A stretch of DNA of 64,000 bases from Hyunsoonleella flava (GTDB lineage Bacteria; Bacteroidota; Bacteroidia; Flavobacteriales; Flavobacteriaceae): assembly GCF_004310325.1 (NCBI RefSeq), contig NZ_SIRT01000002.1, forward strand, positions 62,001 to 126,000. The letters run 5' to 3'. Within the stretch, counting starts at the first letter, position 1, and each line of letters starts with the position of its first letter. Both the position numbers and the translations under genes were made by a program. Under the pieces are notes generated by a model, which was not told the DNA's origin, searched no databases, and worked only from the letters and a program-made list of their open reading frames with translations. Positions 34,575-42,550 of this stretch are shown piece by piece.

Positions 34575-34668
34575 GATACGAAAGCCAAATCAGGTACAAC
34601 ATTTTGTCAAAAATTCACTTTAAAGATACGAATTTACTGGAACTTTTGGGTACAACATAGGTACAACA
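34575..34668. repeat. Arm-type integrase site candidates
   Basis: GGTACAACA occurs three times in the same orientation (34593-34601, 34649-34657, 34660-34668); the last two are 11 bp apart. GATACGAA occurs twice (34575-34582 and 34625-34632), 50 bp apart. They lie between int and the attachment core, where lambda-type integrases bind with their N-terminal domain. Confidence 0.6.
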
Positions 34669-34716
34669 AATGTTGATATTAACTGATATTATATGACTTT
34701 AAATAAAATGATTGAA

Positions 34717-34750
34717 AACATAAATCATTGAAAATGAGTTAATTTATGTT
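34717..34750. repeat. 9-bp inverted repeat next to the attachment core
   Basis: AACATAAAT (34717-34725) and ATTTATGTT (34742-34750) are perfect complements with a 16-nt spacer, ending 18 bp before the tRNA-derived core. It could be an accessory factor site. Confidence 0.35.
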
Positions 34751-34768
34751 TTATTGGTGCAATATATA

Positions 34769-34823
34769 CCAGACTTAGGATCTAGTGCCGCGAGGTGTGA
34801 GAGTTCGAGTCTCTCCGCCCGCA
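34769..34823 (+). other. attR: 3' fragment of tRNA-Leu(UAG)
   Basis: The sequence holds the anticodon loop (CTTAGGA, anticodon UAG), the class II variable arm, a T arm (GAGAG-TTCGAGT-CTCTC, 34799-34815) and the 3' acceptor strand CGCCCGC (34816-34822) with discriminator A. The 5' half of a tRNA is absent to its left, where element DNA begins; identity to a tRNA seems to fade at 34769-34771. This is the remnant left when an element inserts into the 3' end of a tRNA gene. Confidence 0.88.
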
Positions 34824-34832
34824 CTAAAAAAC

Positions 34833-34866
34833 AAAGCTTTTCAGAAATGAGAGGCTTTTTTTATTT
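34833..34866 (+). terminator. Intrinsic terminator of the tRNA-Leu locus
   Basis: AAAGCTTTTC (34833-34842) pairs with GAGAGGCTTT (34849-34858) over 10 positions including G-U pairs, with a 6-nt loop, followed by a run of T to about 34864. It was presumably the native terminator of the tRNA gene before insertion. Confidence 0.75.
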
Positions 34867-34939
34867 TGTAGTGTTTTTTATAAATCATTTCAAAACTATT
34901 GGTTATATTTCAATATAAGGTTGTTTTATAGTTCTGCAA

Positions 34940-37741
34940 ATGATGATTCAAAGTTTAAAGAATGCTTTCATATTATTTTTTTTACTTCTGTGCTGTGTTA
35001 CAGTTAATGCACAATACACACCCTTTTTTCAAAATTACGCTTTAACCGAATTTGGTGCAGGAAATAAAAACTGGGATATTTCCATTGCTGAAAATGGAAA
35101 GCTTTATGCTGCGAATGATAAAGGTTTAATGGAGTTTGATGGTATGAAATGGAATTTCTATCAATTACCTAATAAAACTATTATCCGTTCTGTATTGGCG
35201 CACAAAGGTGTAGTCTATACAGGCTCTTATGAGGAGTTTGGCTATTGGAAAAGGAATTCAAAAGGAAGATTGGAGTACACCTCGTTAAGTAGTTTTGAGG
35301 AAAGGCAAGAATCATTAGCTGAAGAGTTTTGGCAAATTTTCCAATATAATGATGCTGTTCTTTTTAGGTCATTTTCAAACTTGTATAGCTATAAAAATGG
35401 GCAAGTAACCAAAATCCAACCTGAATCTACAGTTTTATCCTGCAGCATAGTGAATAACAAGGTTTACGTAGCCACAGTGAGGCATGGTATTTTTACGTTA
35501 GAAAATGAAACATTAGTCCCCATTATTACCCATCCTTTATTGCACAACACCAAGGTAATCTCTATAGTTAAATACCAAGACAAATTGCTTATAACTACAG
35601 CCTTAAATGGATGTTTTCTGTATGATAACCTTAAGGGTAGTATTTCACCATGGCAGACTGATATAAACACCGAAATTAAAGAGCAGCAATTAAATAGTTT
35701 TAGTATACTTAAAAATGGAGATATGATATTCGGTACCATCAAAAACGGTGCTTATATCACTGATAAAGAGGGGAGGGTGAAATATCTTATCAATAAAGCC
35801 AATGGTTTACTCAACAATACGGTTTTAAGCCATGAGCTAGGGAAAGACAACGAAGTATGGCTGGGATTGGATAATGGTTTAGCCAAATTGGATTTGGATT
35901 ACAACCGTATACTTTTTAATTACAATTCTGGTAAACTGGGTGCTGTTTATGATGTTATAAGTTACAACAACAAACTATATTTAGGAAGTAATACTGGCTT
36001 ATTCTATTTGAATGATGATGGAAATGAAATAGGCTTTGTAGAAGGGTCTCAAGGACAGGTTTGGGACTTGAAAATAATCGATAATCAACTAATATGTGGT
36101 CATAATAGTGGTACGTTTTTAGTTAAAAATGATAAGCTGACTAAAATATCTGATTTCACTGGTGGTTGGGTAATCAAAAAAATCCCAGAAAAAGAGAAGT
36201 CATTTATGCAGGGAACTTATGGCGGTATCGTAAGGTTTGATTTTGAGAATCAGAATTGGCGTGTTAACCATATGGGTTCGAGGACTATACCCATTAAATA
36301 CTTAGTGTTTGAAGACTCCCACACCCTTTGGGCGGCTCACGCCTATAAAGGCTTGTTTAGGGTTCAGTTTGATAATAATCATGATAGTATTTTAAATTTT
36401 AAAAATTATAAAGACAAAGGTTTATGGTCTGATTATAATGTAAAAGTTCATAAAATTAAAAATGATATCTGCTTCAAAACAAATAAAGGGTGGCAAAAAT
36501 ATGAAGGTATACTTGATAGTATAGTACCGCATGATATATTAAATGACTCTTTTGGAAATGATACTGAGATTATTTCAGAATCAGATACTGATATTTTAGT
36601 CACTAAGAATGACAAAGGTAAAATCAGTTTTGTGTCATTAACTAAAGATGACAATACCTTAAACCTTCCAAATTCCCTATTGCAAAAACGATTGGTGGCT
36701 GGTGCGGAAAGTGTTTCAAAATTGAATGATTCTATTTATACATTTAATCTTTATGACGGTTTTATGCTAATAGATAAAACTATTGAAAGTGCAAATGACA
36801 CATTGCAAGCGCCTGTTATAGAACGGATAGAGTTAGACAAGGTGTTAGTTAATATAGATGATAAAAACGCTTATGAGTTTCCTTTTAACAAAAATGTAGC
36901 TGTTTCCGTTTCCTCACCATTGTCCAAAAATTATTTTTTCGAGTATGCTATTGCGGCAAATGGCAAATTGAATTGGTATAAAATGGATAAAGAAAAGTTA
37001 GAACTTTCTGGGCTAAGTAATGGTGATTACAACTTACATTTTAGAACATCTAATTTTTCAGGAGATGTATCGAAACCCATCGTTATTAAGATGAAAATTT
37101 TACCTCCGTGGTATAAAAATATTCTTTTTTATGTATTGGTATTTGTTCTGGCGGCAGGATTGTTTTATGGTTTACATAGAAGAAAAATAAGCAAGGAGCA
37201 AAGGTTGCTTCACGACAAGTTAGTGAAAGAGCAAGAGGCTTTACTTAAAGAAAAGGCAATTGAAAATGATAAAAAGATTGTTGAGTTAAGAAATCAGTCC
37301 CTTAAGAATGAAGTGAAGCTTAAAAGTAAGCAGCTTGCCAATACAGCAATGGCGTTAGTGAAGAAAAATGAATCTATGCTTGAAATTAAAAATGAATTAG
37401 AGAAGAACAAATCAGGTTTTGCAAATTCATTGGCCTATAAGCGCCTTTTAAGAATGATTGATAGTACAATTGGTCATGAAGATGAATGGGAATTGTTTGA
37501 GTACAATTTCAATCAAGTTCACGAAGAGTTTTTTAATCAATTGAAAAACAAACATCCAAAACTTACTCACAAAGATTTGAAGATTTGTGCCTACATCAAA
37601 ATGAATTTATTGACTAAAGAAATTGCGCCATTGATGAATGTGTCAATAAGAGGCCTAGAAACTCACAGGTATCGATTAAAACGCAAGTTAAATTTAGAAA
37701 ATGATAAATCTTTAGGTGATTATCTAAGAGATTTCAAATAA
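34940..37741 (+). CDS. Membrane-bound PUL regulator (beta-propeller, Y_Y_Y, LuxR-type HTH)
   Basis: 933 residues. A signal peptide ends at VNAQ (about 25), followed by a periplasmic beta-propeller-like sensor (about 30-620), a Y_Y_Y domain (about 650-720), one membrane helix (about 727-747), a coiled-coil and a C-terminal HTH (LTHKDLKICAYIKMNLLTKEIAPLMN to ETHRYRLKRKL). There is no histidine kinase or receiver domain, unlike hybrid two-component regulators. It should sense a glycan outside and bind DNA directly. It precedes susC by 224 bp. Confidence 0.88.
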   Translation: MMIQSLKNAFILFFLLLCCVTVNAQYTPFFQNYALTEFGAGNKNWDISIAENGKLYAANDKGLMEFDGMKWNFYQLPNKTIIRSVLAHKGVVYTGSYEEFGYWKRNSKGRLEYTSLSSFEERQESLAEEFWQIFQYNDAVLFRSFSNLYSYKNGQVTKIQPESTVLSCSIVNNKVYVATVRHGIFTLENETLVPIITHPLLHNTKVISIVKYQDKLLITTALNGCFLYDNLKGSISPWQTDINTEIKEQQLNSFSILKNGDMIFGTIKNGAYITDKEGRVKYLINKANGLLNNTVLSHELGKDNEVWLGLDNGLAKLDLDYNRILFNYNSGKLGAVYDVISYNNKLYLGSNTGLFYLNDDGNEIGFVEGSQGQVWDLKIIDNQLICGHNSGTFLVKNDKLTKISDFTGGWVIKKIPEKEKSFMQGTYGGIVRFDFENQNWRVNHMGSRTIPIKYLVFEDSHTLWAAHAYKGLFRVQFDNNHDSILNFKNYKDKGLWSDYNVKVHKIKNDICFKTNKGWQKYEGILDSIVPHDILNDSFGNDTEIISESDTDILVTKNDKGKISFVSLTKDDNTLNLPNSLLQKRLVAGAESVSKLNDSIYTFNLYDGFMLIDKTIESANDTLQAPVIERIELDKVLVNIDDKNAYEFPFNKNVAVSVSSPLSKNYFFEYAIAANGKLNWYKMDKEKLELSGLSNGDYNLHFRTSNFSGDVSKPIVIKMKILPPWYKNILFYVLVFVLAAGLFYGLHRRKISKEQRLLHDKLVKEQEALLKEKAIENDKKIVELRNQSLKNEVKLKSKQLANTAMALVKKNESMLEIKNELEKNKSGFANSLAYKRLLRMIDSTIGHEDEWELFEYNFNQVHEEFFNQLKNKHPKLTHKDLKICAYIKMNLLTKEIAPLMNVSIRGLETHRYRLKRKLNLENDKSLGDYLRDFK

Positions 37742-37777
37742 TATAGTATAAATACCGATTTCTACTAACTCATTTAC

Positions 37778-37885
37778 TACGTCATTATTACGTCATTTTT
37801 TATTTAATACTCTTATTTTACTTGATTTCGCTAAGGCTTTTAGTACGTCAAACAGTAAATTTTTAAATTTTTCTTCAATGACGTA
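37778..37885 (+). promoter_or_regulatory. Four TACGTCA sites upstream of susC
   Basis: TACGTCA occurs at 37778-37784, 37789-37795 and 37844-37850, and inverted (TGACGTA) at 37879-37885. The first three starts are 11 and 55 bp apart, whole helical turns at 11 bp per turn, so they would lie on one face of the DNA. They are candidate sites for the HTH regulator encoded just upstream. Confidence 0.55.
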
Positions 37886-37905
37886 TTTTATGTGTATCTG
37901 TTTTC

Positions 37906-37936
37906 TTGATAAGATTTCATCTAGTCTGTAATTTAG
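37906..37936 (+). promoter_or_regulatory. Probable susC promoter
   Basis: TTG at 37906-37908 is separated by 20 nt from TAATTTAG at 37929-37936, which matches TAnnTTTG at all but one position. The susC start is 28 nt downstream. The TACGTCA sites lie directly upstream, as expected for an activator. Confidence 0.55.
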
Positions 37937-37964
37937 TAGAAACTAACAATTTAAATAAGACTAT

Positions 37965-40900
37965 ATGAAAACAAGATTTACTTTATTGTTTATCCTGCTA
38001 TTTGCTATTAATGTTTTCGCACAGGAAAAATCCGTTTCAGGTACAGTTGTAAGTGCCGAGGATGATATACCAATTCCTGGGGTAAATGTTATTGTGCAGG
38101 GAACTACAAGAGGAGTAAGTACAGACTTTGATGGTAATTATACCATTAACGTAAGCGAAGGCGAAACATTGGAATTCAGTTCCCTTGGTTTTAAAACCTT
38201 TACAGTGCTTATCCAAGACCAAACGCAAATTAATGTCTCTCTCGAACCGGATATAGCCGCACTTGATGAAGTTGTAGTAGTTGGTTATGGTACCCAAAAG
38301 CGAGCGGACTTAACCAGCGCCATTGTAACCATAGAACCTGAAGCATTACAAAAAGTTCAGGCGGCGCAAGTAGTACAAGGATTCCAAGGTCAAGTTGCTG
38401 GTGTGCAAATTAGCAGTCTGGGTTCACCAGGTGATACACCAGAGATTAATATTAGGGGTATCAATTCCTTGTTTGGAAATTCAGCACCTTTATTTGTTGT
38501 AGATGGTATGTTCTACAATAATATAGATTTCCTTAATGCATCAGAAATTCAAGATTTATCAATATTAAAGGATGCCTCAGCCGCTGCAATTTATGGTGTG
38601 CGTGCTGCAAATGGTGTGGTTTTAATAACCACTAAGGGTGGAAAGTTTAATAGGGATGCGCAAATAGAGTATACGGGAAACTATGGTATACAAAGAGCGC
38701 AAAACATTTTAAAAATGGCCAATGCAGAACAGTTCACCACATTTGCTTTGGAGTCTGGCTCTGGTGCTGAAATAGCAAGTATAGATGATGCTATGCAACG
38801 TTTTGGTAGAAGCAGGGTTAATCCCAACGTTCCAAATGTAAATACAGATTGGTACAAAGAAGTGCTAAGGGATGCGCCTATGTACAGCCACGATTTGCAA
38901 ATTAATGGAGGTACGGAATCTATTGCCTACTCCATTGGTGGTAACTATTTGTTGCAAGATGGTATTCTTGATATGAGAAATGATTATAAGCGTTTTAACT
39001 TAAGAGCGCGTGTAGATGCCAAAGTTAATAGTTGGTTAAAAGTAGGTGCAAACTTTTTAAACAGTAGAGCCATTAAATATGATGATGAAGGTTCGGCGTG
39101 GCAATTAACGTATTATGCAGTGCCAATTTTGCCAGTGTTTGATTCCAACTTTACGGATGCTGATCCTTTTCCATATGCAGATGCAAGAGAAATAGGATAT
39201 AGAGGAAGCCAAAACCCATTTCCTCTATTAGATAACTCAGATAGGAGAGGAGAACGTCGAAGAAGCACTATTAATGTTTACACAGAGATTAGTCTTGTGC
39301 CAGAGAAACTGAATTTTCGAACAACGATGTCATATAACAATAGAAATAATAATGAAAGAATAGTATTGTTACCGTATTTTGTTTCTGATAACTTCCAAAG
39401 GCCAATTGAAGAGTCATCCATTACCAGAAACAATTCAGTACAAGAGAATTATATTTTAGATAATGTACTTACCTATAATGATACTTTTGGAGATCATGAC
39501 CTCACCTTGATGGGAGGTACATCTTATAGAGATGATTATTTTAGAAGTTTTGGCACAAGAGGTAATTTTGATCCAGGAGCAGCTTTTATAAGGGATAATG
39601 ATAAAACTTGGTACCTGTCAAATACCGCAGAAGATAGTAGGATTTCCTATGACGGTGGAAGTAGAGCTTATGGATTCTCTTATTTTGGTAGAGCATCGTA
39701 TAAGTTTAAAAATAAGTATATTGCATATGCAACCTTTAGAGCAGAAGGGAGTAATAAATACGAAGAAACTTATGTTTACCTTCCTGCCTTTGGTGCTGGA
39801 TGGGTGGCATCAGAAGAAAGTTTTATGGAAGGCATTGAGTTTATAGACTTCCTGAAATTTAGAGCCGGTTGGGGTAGATTAGCTAACGACGCTGTTCCTG
39901 CTAGTGTTCCTCAGAGTGCGAGCACTATCTCAACAGTTTTTGACGATACCTTAATCAACGGTTTTTCGTTTTCTACAAATGCTGATGATTTAGGATGGGA
40001 GTTTACAGAAGAAGCTAACTTCGGGCTTACTGCAAGATTATTTAATAATAGTTTATCTCTGGAAGCTGATTACTTTATTAAGGATACGAAGAACTTGGCT
40101 ATTCCTGTTTTACCATTGGTTGGAACTGATGTTAGCCAACAAAATGTAGGTAGTGTTAGAAATAAAGGTTTTGAAATTGCGGCTACTTATAGAGGTGAAA
40201 TTACTAAAGATTTAGGATTTACCGTTTCAGGAAACTTTAGTTCTATCAAAAATGAAATTACAGATTTGGAAGGACAACCTCATATTGATCGTGGAAGTGC
40301 AGAATTCAGACAGCGTTTAGCTGTTGGACAACCGATTAATGTGTTTTACGGATGGCAAGTAGATGGCGTTTATCAAAACGATGCCGAAATAGCTTCAGAC
40401 CCAATAGCTCAAGCCGCAATTGCAGAAGGTGTAGACGTTAGGCCTGGGTATTTTAAGTTCAAAGATTTGGAGCCTGATGGTGTTTTGGATGCAAATGACA
40501 GAACTTATATAGGGTCGCCTGTGCCAACCTATTATTACGGAGGTAATATTGGTTTAAATTACAAGAGTTGGGAAGTGTCTGCACAATTTTATGGGCAAGG
40601 CGGTAACGTTATACTCAATAGAAACCGTGCAGAGGTAATAAGAACCCAAGGCCGTAATATTGATGCGCAATTAGCTGTAAATAGATGGCATGGTGAAGGT
40701 ACTACAAACGCATTCCCTTCATCTGAAGGCTACAGACAATTATGGAACCAAAGAATGTCTGAATTCTGGTTGGAAGAAGGAGACTTCTTTAGAATTCAAA
40801 ATATACAGTTGGCATATACATTGAAATCAAATAATTTGCCACAGATGAGATTTACATTAACAGCTGACAGACCGTTCCAATGGGCTAAAAGCTTTAATGG

Positions 40901-40991
40901 CTTCAATCCTGAAGTTGGATTTGATGGTATTGACTTAAGGACATATCCTGTGCCAGCCGTCTACTCCTTCGGGGTAAATGTGAAACTTTAA
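37965..40991 (+). CDS. SusC-like TonB-dependent glycan importer
   Basis: 1008 residues. A signal peptide (about 1-20, ending VFAQ) leads to a carboxypeptidase-D-regulatory-like domain (VSGTVVSAEDDIPIPGVNV), the TonB-box region and plug (DEVVVVGYGTQKRADLTSAI), and a 22-strand barrel to the C-terminus (YSFGVNVKL). It imports oligosaccharides through the outer membrane using TonB energy. It is 19 bp upstream of susD; the pair defines the polysaccharide-utilisation locus. Confidence 0.96.
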   Translation: MKTRFTLLFILLFAINVFAQEKSVSGTVVSAEDDIPIPGVNVIVQGTTRGVSTDFDGNYTINVSEGETLEFSSLGFKTFTVLIQDQTQINVSLEPDIAALDEVVVVGYGTQKRADLTSAIVTIEPEALQKVQAAQVVQGFQGQVAGVQISSLGSPGDTPEINIRGINSLFGNSAPLFVVDGMFYNNIDFLNASEIQDLSILKDASAAAIYGVRAANGVVLITTKGGKFNRDAQIEYTGNYGIQRAQNILKMANAEQFTTFALESGSGAEIASIDDAMQRFGRSRVNPNVPNVNTDWYKEVLRDAPMYSHDLQINGGTESIAYSIGGNYLLQDGILDMRNDYKRFNLRARVDAKVNSWLKVGANFLNSRAIKYDDEGSAWQLTYYAVPILPVFDSNFTDADPFPYADAREIGYRGSQNPFPLLDNSDRRGERRRSTINVYTEISLVPEKLNFRTTMSYNNRNNNERIVLLPYFVSDNFQRPIEESSITRNNSVQENYILDNVLTYNDTFGDHDLTLMGGTSYRDDYFRSFGTRGNFDPGAAFIRDNDKTWYLSNTAEDSRISYDGGSRAYGFSYFGRASYKFKNKYIAYATFRAEGSNKYEETYVYLPAFGAGWVASEESFMEGIEFIDFLKFRAGWGRLANDAVPASVPQSASTISTVFDDTLINGFSFSTNADDLGWEFTEEANFGLTARLFNNSLSLEADYFIKDTKNLAIPVLPLVGTDVSQQNVGSVRNKGFEIAATYRGEITKDLGFTVSGNFSSIKNEITDLEGQPHIDRGSAEFRQRLAVGQPINVFYGWQVDGVYQNDAEIASDPIAQAAIAEGVDVRPGYFKFKDLEPDGVLDANDRTYIGSPVPTYYYGGNIGLNYKSWEVSAQFYGQGGNVILNRNRAEVIRTQGRNIDAQLAVNRWHGEGTTNAFPSSEGYRQLWNQRMSEFWLEEGDFFRIQNIQLAYTLKSNNLPQMRFTLTADRPFQWAKSFNGFNPEVGFDGIDLRTYPVPAVYSFGVNVKL

Positions 40992-41010
40992 TTGCTAAAA
41001 AGAAAGAAAT

Positions 41011-42543
41011 ATGAAAACACAATCATTTTTAATTAAAATTATGTTGTTGGCACTACCCATTTTCTTTATGGATTGTAGTGAACAATTAAACGAAGAACAA
41101 GAACTTGTTGTACAACAAGGTGATATCGACTATACAAGTGCGGAAAGTGCATTTGGTGCTTTGGTTGGATCTTACCGAGCATTTCAGAGTATGGGATGGG
41201 AGCAAATACCTCTTCTCGCTGTAAGAGGTGATGATGTAAATTCTGGTGGTTTAGGAGACCAACAGGGGTTTGCAGATACTGATAATTTTATCTACGATAA
41301 TAATTATTGGATGTATAACTCGCTTTGGAATAATTGGTTTCAAGATGTATTACAAATTACCGTACAAATTGACCAACTGAAAGAGTTCAAGGCCAATGGA
41401 GTAAGTGTCGATTTAATAGACCAATATATAGCTGAATCTAAAGCGTTACGTGGTTTTATTACTTTGCAACTGTCACGTGCTTTTGGAGATGTTTATAAAA
41501 TTGATACACCAGACCAAACCCAAATTGAAGTGCTTCCAAAAGATGAACTGATGCAATGGGTGTCAGATCAAATGGATGAGGCCATACCGCATTTATTGGA
41601 CGCACATCCAGTTGATAGAAATGATTTGCCTGGAGGTATTACAAGATATACTGCACTGGCAGTTAAGGCAATGGCAAATTTAGAATTAGAAAACTATCAA
41701 GGTGTAGCAGATGCAACAGGACAGATTATAAATTCTAATAAGTTTCAATTATTTAATGATTTTTATAATCTTTTTAAGATACCTGGAAAACTCAATAGAG
41801 AAAATATTCTGGAAATCCAATATTCAGATTTTGGTCAATCTTCTGGAGATAATGTTGGGCATTTGTATGCATTTTATGGCTCCCAAAACTGGACTCCCGC
41901 AGTAGCTGGTGCTAGAAGCGGATGGGGATTCTATGAGCCAAGTTTAAAGTTTATCAAATTTATGTTGGACAGAAATGAGTCTATACGTTTAGAAACAAGC
42001 GTATTGTTCACTAACCGTGGTATTGCAGAACTTGAAGCAGCTGGTTATACAAATTTACCTTCGTTTGTGAGTAATACAACTCGTGATGGAGATCGTATTA
42101 ATGATTATTCTAGAGCGATGTTTGCTAGTGGAAAACATTATCTGCCATCAGTTCAGCTTACACCAGGTAGAACAAATTATGGTACAAATAAAAACTTTAC
42201 GGTAATTCGTTATGCTGAGGTATTGTTGATGTACGCTGAAGCGCTTACACGTGGTGCTACTGGTAACGCTGGTTCTGCTGATGATGCTGTTAACGAAGTG
42301 AGAAACAGAGCTGGACTAACACCAATTAGCGGAGCTACAAGTGAAGATGTATTAGATGAAAAATTTGCTGAATTCTCTATGGAATGGGGCATAAGATATG
42401 CTGATATGGTTCGTCTGGGTAAAACGGATGAGTTAAGCTATGATGGAAGAAGCTTTACAATGGAGAAGGCGTTTTTGCCTTATCCTTTGGCACAGTTGGA
42501 GCAGAGTTTCATTCTAAGGGAGTATGTGAATAATAACAACTAA
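41011..42543 (+). CDS. SusD-like glycan-binding lipoprotein
   Basis: 510 residues. The lipobox Cys is at about 22 (FFMDC). TPR-type helical packing with SusD/RagB motifs (ALRGFITLQLSRAFGDVYKI; FTVIRYAEVLLMYAEAL; DAVNEVRNRAGL) is clear. It is the lid that hands oligosaccharides to the SusC barrel. It lies 7 bp upstream of the LamG lipoprotein. Confidence 0.95.
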   Translation: MKTQSFLIKIMLLALPIFFMDCSEQLNEEQELVVQQGDIDYTSAESAFGALVGSYRAFQSMGWEQIPLLAVRGDDVNSGGLGDQQGFADTDNFIYDNNYWMYNSLWNNWFQDVLQITVQIDQLKEFKANGVSVDLIDQYIAESKALRGFITLQLSRAFGDVYKIDTPDQTQIEVLPKDELMQWVSDQMDEAIPHLLDAHPVDRNDLPGGITRYTALAVKAMANLELENYQGVADATGQIINSNKFQLFNDFYNLFKIPGKLNRENILEIQYSDFGQSSGDNVGHLYAFYGSQNWTPAVAGARSGWGFYEPSLKFIKFMLDRNESIRLETSVLFTNRGIAELEAAGYTNLPSFVSNTTRDGDRINDYSRAMFASGKHYLPSVQLTPGRTNYGTNKNFTVIRYAEVLLMYAEALTRGATGNAGSADDAVNEVRNRAGLTPISGATSEDVLDEKFAEFSMEWGIRYADMVRLGKTDELSYDGRSFTMEKAFLPYPLAQLEQSFILREYVNNNN

Positions 42544-42550
42544 AAATATT

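Larger units (their letters stand above)
1..34823. mobile_element. Integrative and conjugative element, right-hand portion (CTnDOT-like)
   Basis: The stretch carries conjugation genes in CTnDOT order (traE-F-G-I-J-K-M), an RteC homologue, an excisionase-like gene, mercury, zinc/cadmium and copper resistance genes, and a tyrosine recombinase. The recombinase starts 210 bp from a 3' fragment of tRNA-Leu, which marks the right border. The left border, relaxase, coupling protein and intact tRNA are not in view, so full size is unknown. Cargo and backbone are partly interleaved. Confidence that this is an ICE is high; that it is still mobile is inferred from the intact reading frames seen here. 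Confidence 0.93.

Noticed and set aside
34769-34823. Complete functional tRNA-Leu
   Set aside because: The acceptor 5' strand and D arm are missing on the left; only the part from the anticodon arm onward is present.
34899-34936. Promoter directly before the PUL regulator (TTG and TAGTTCTG)
   Set aside because: The spacer is 27 nt and the -7-like element would end 3 nt before the start codon; not a supported promoter.
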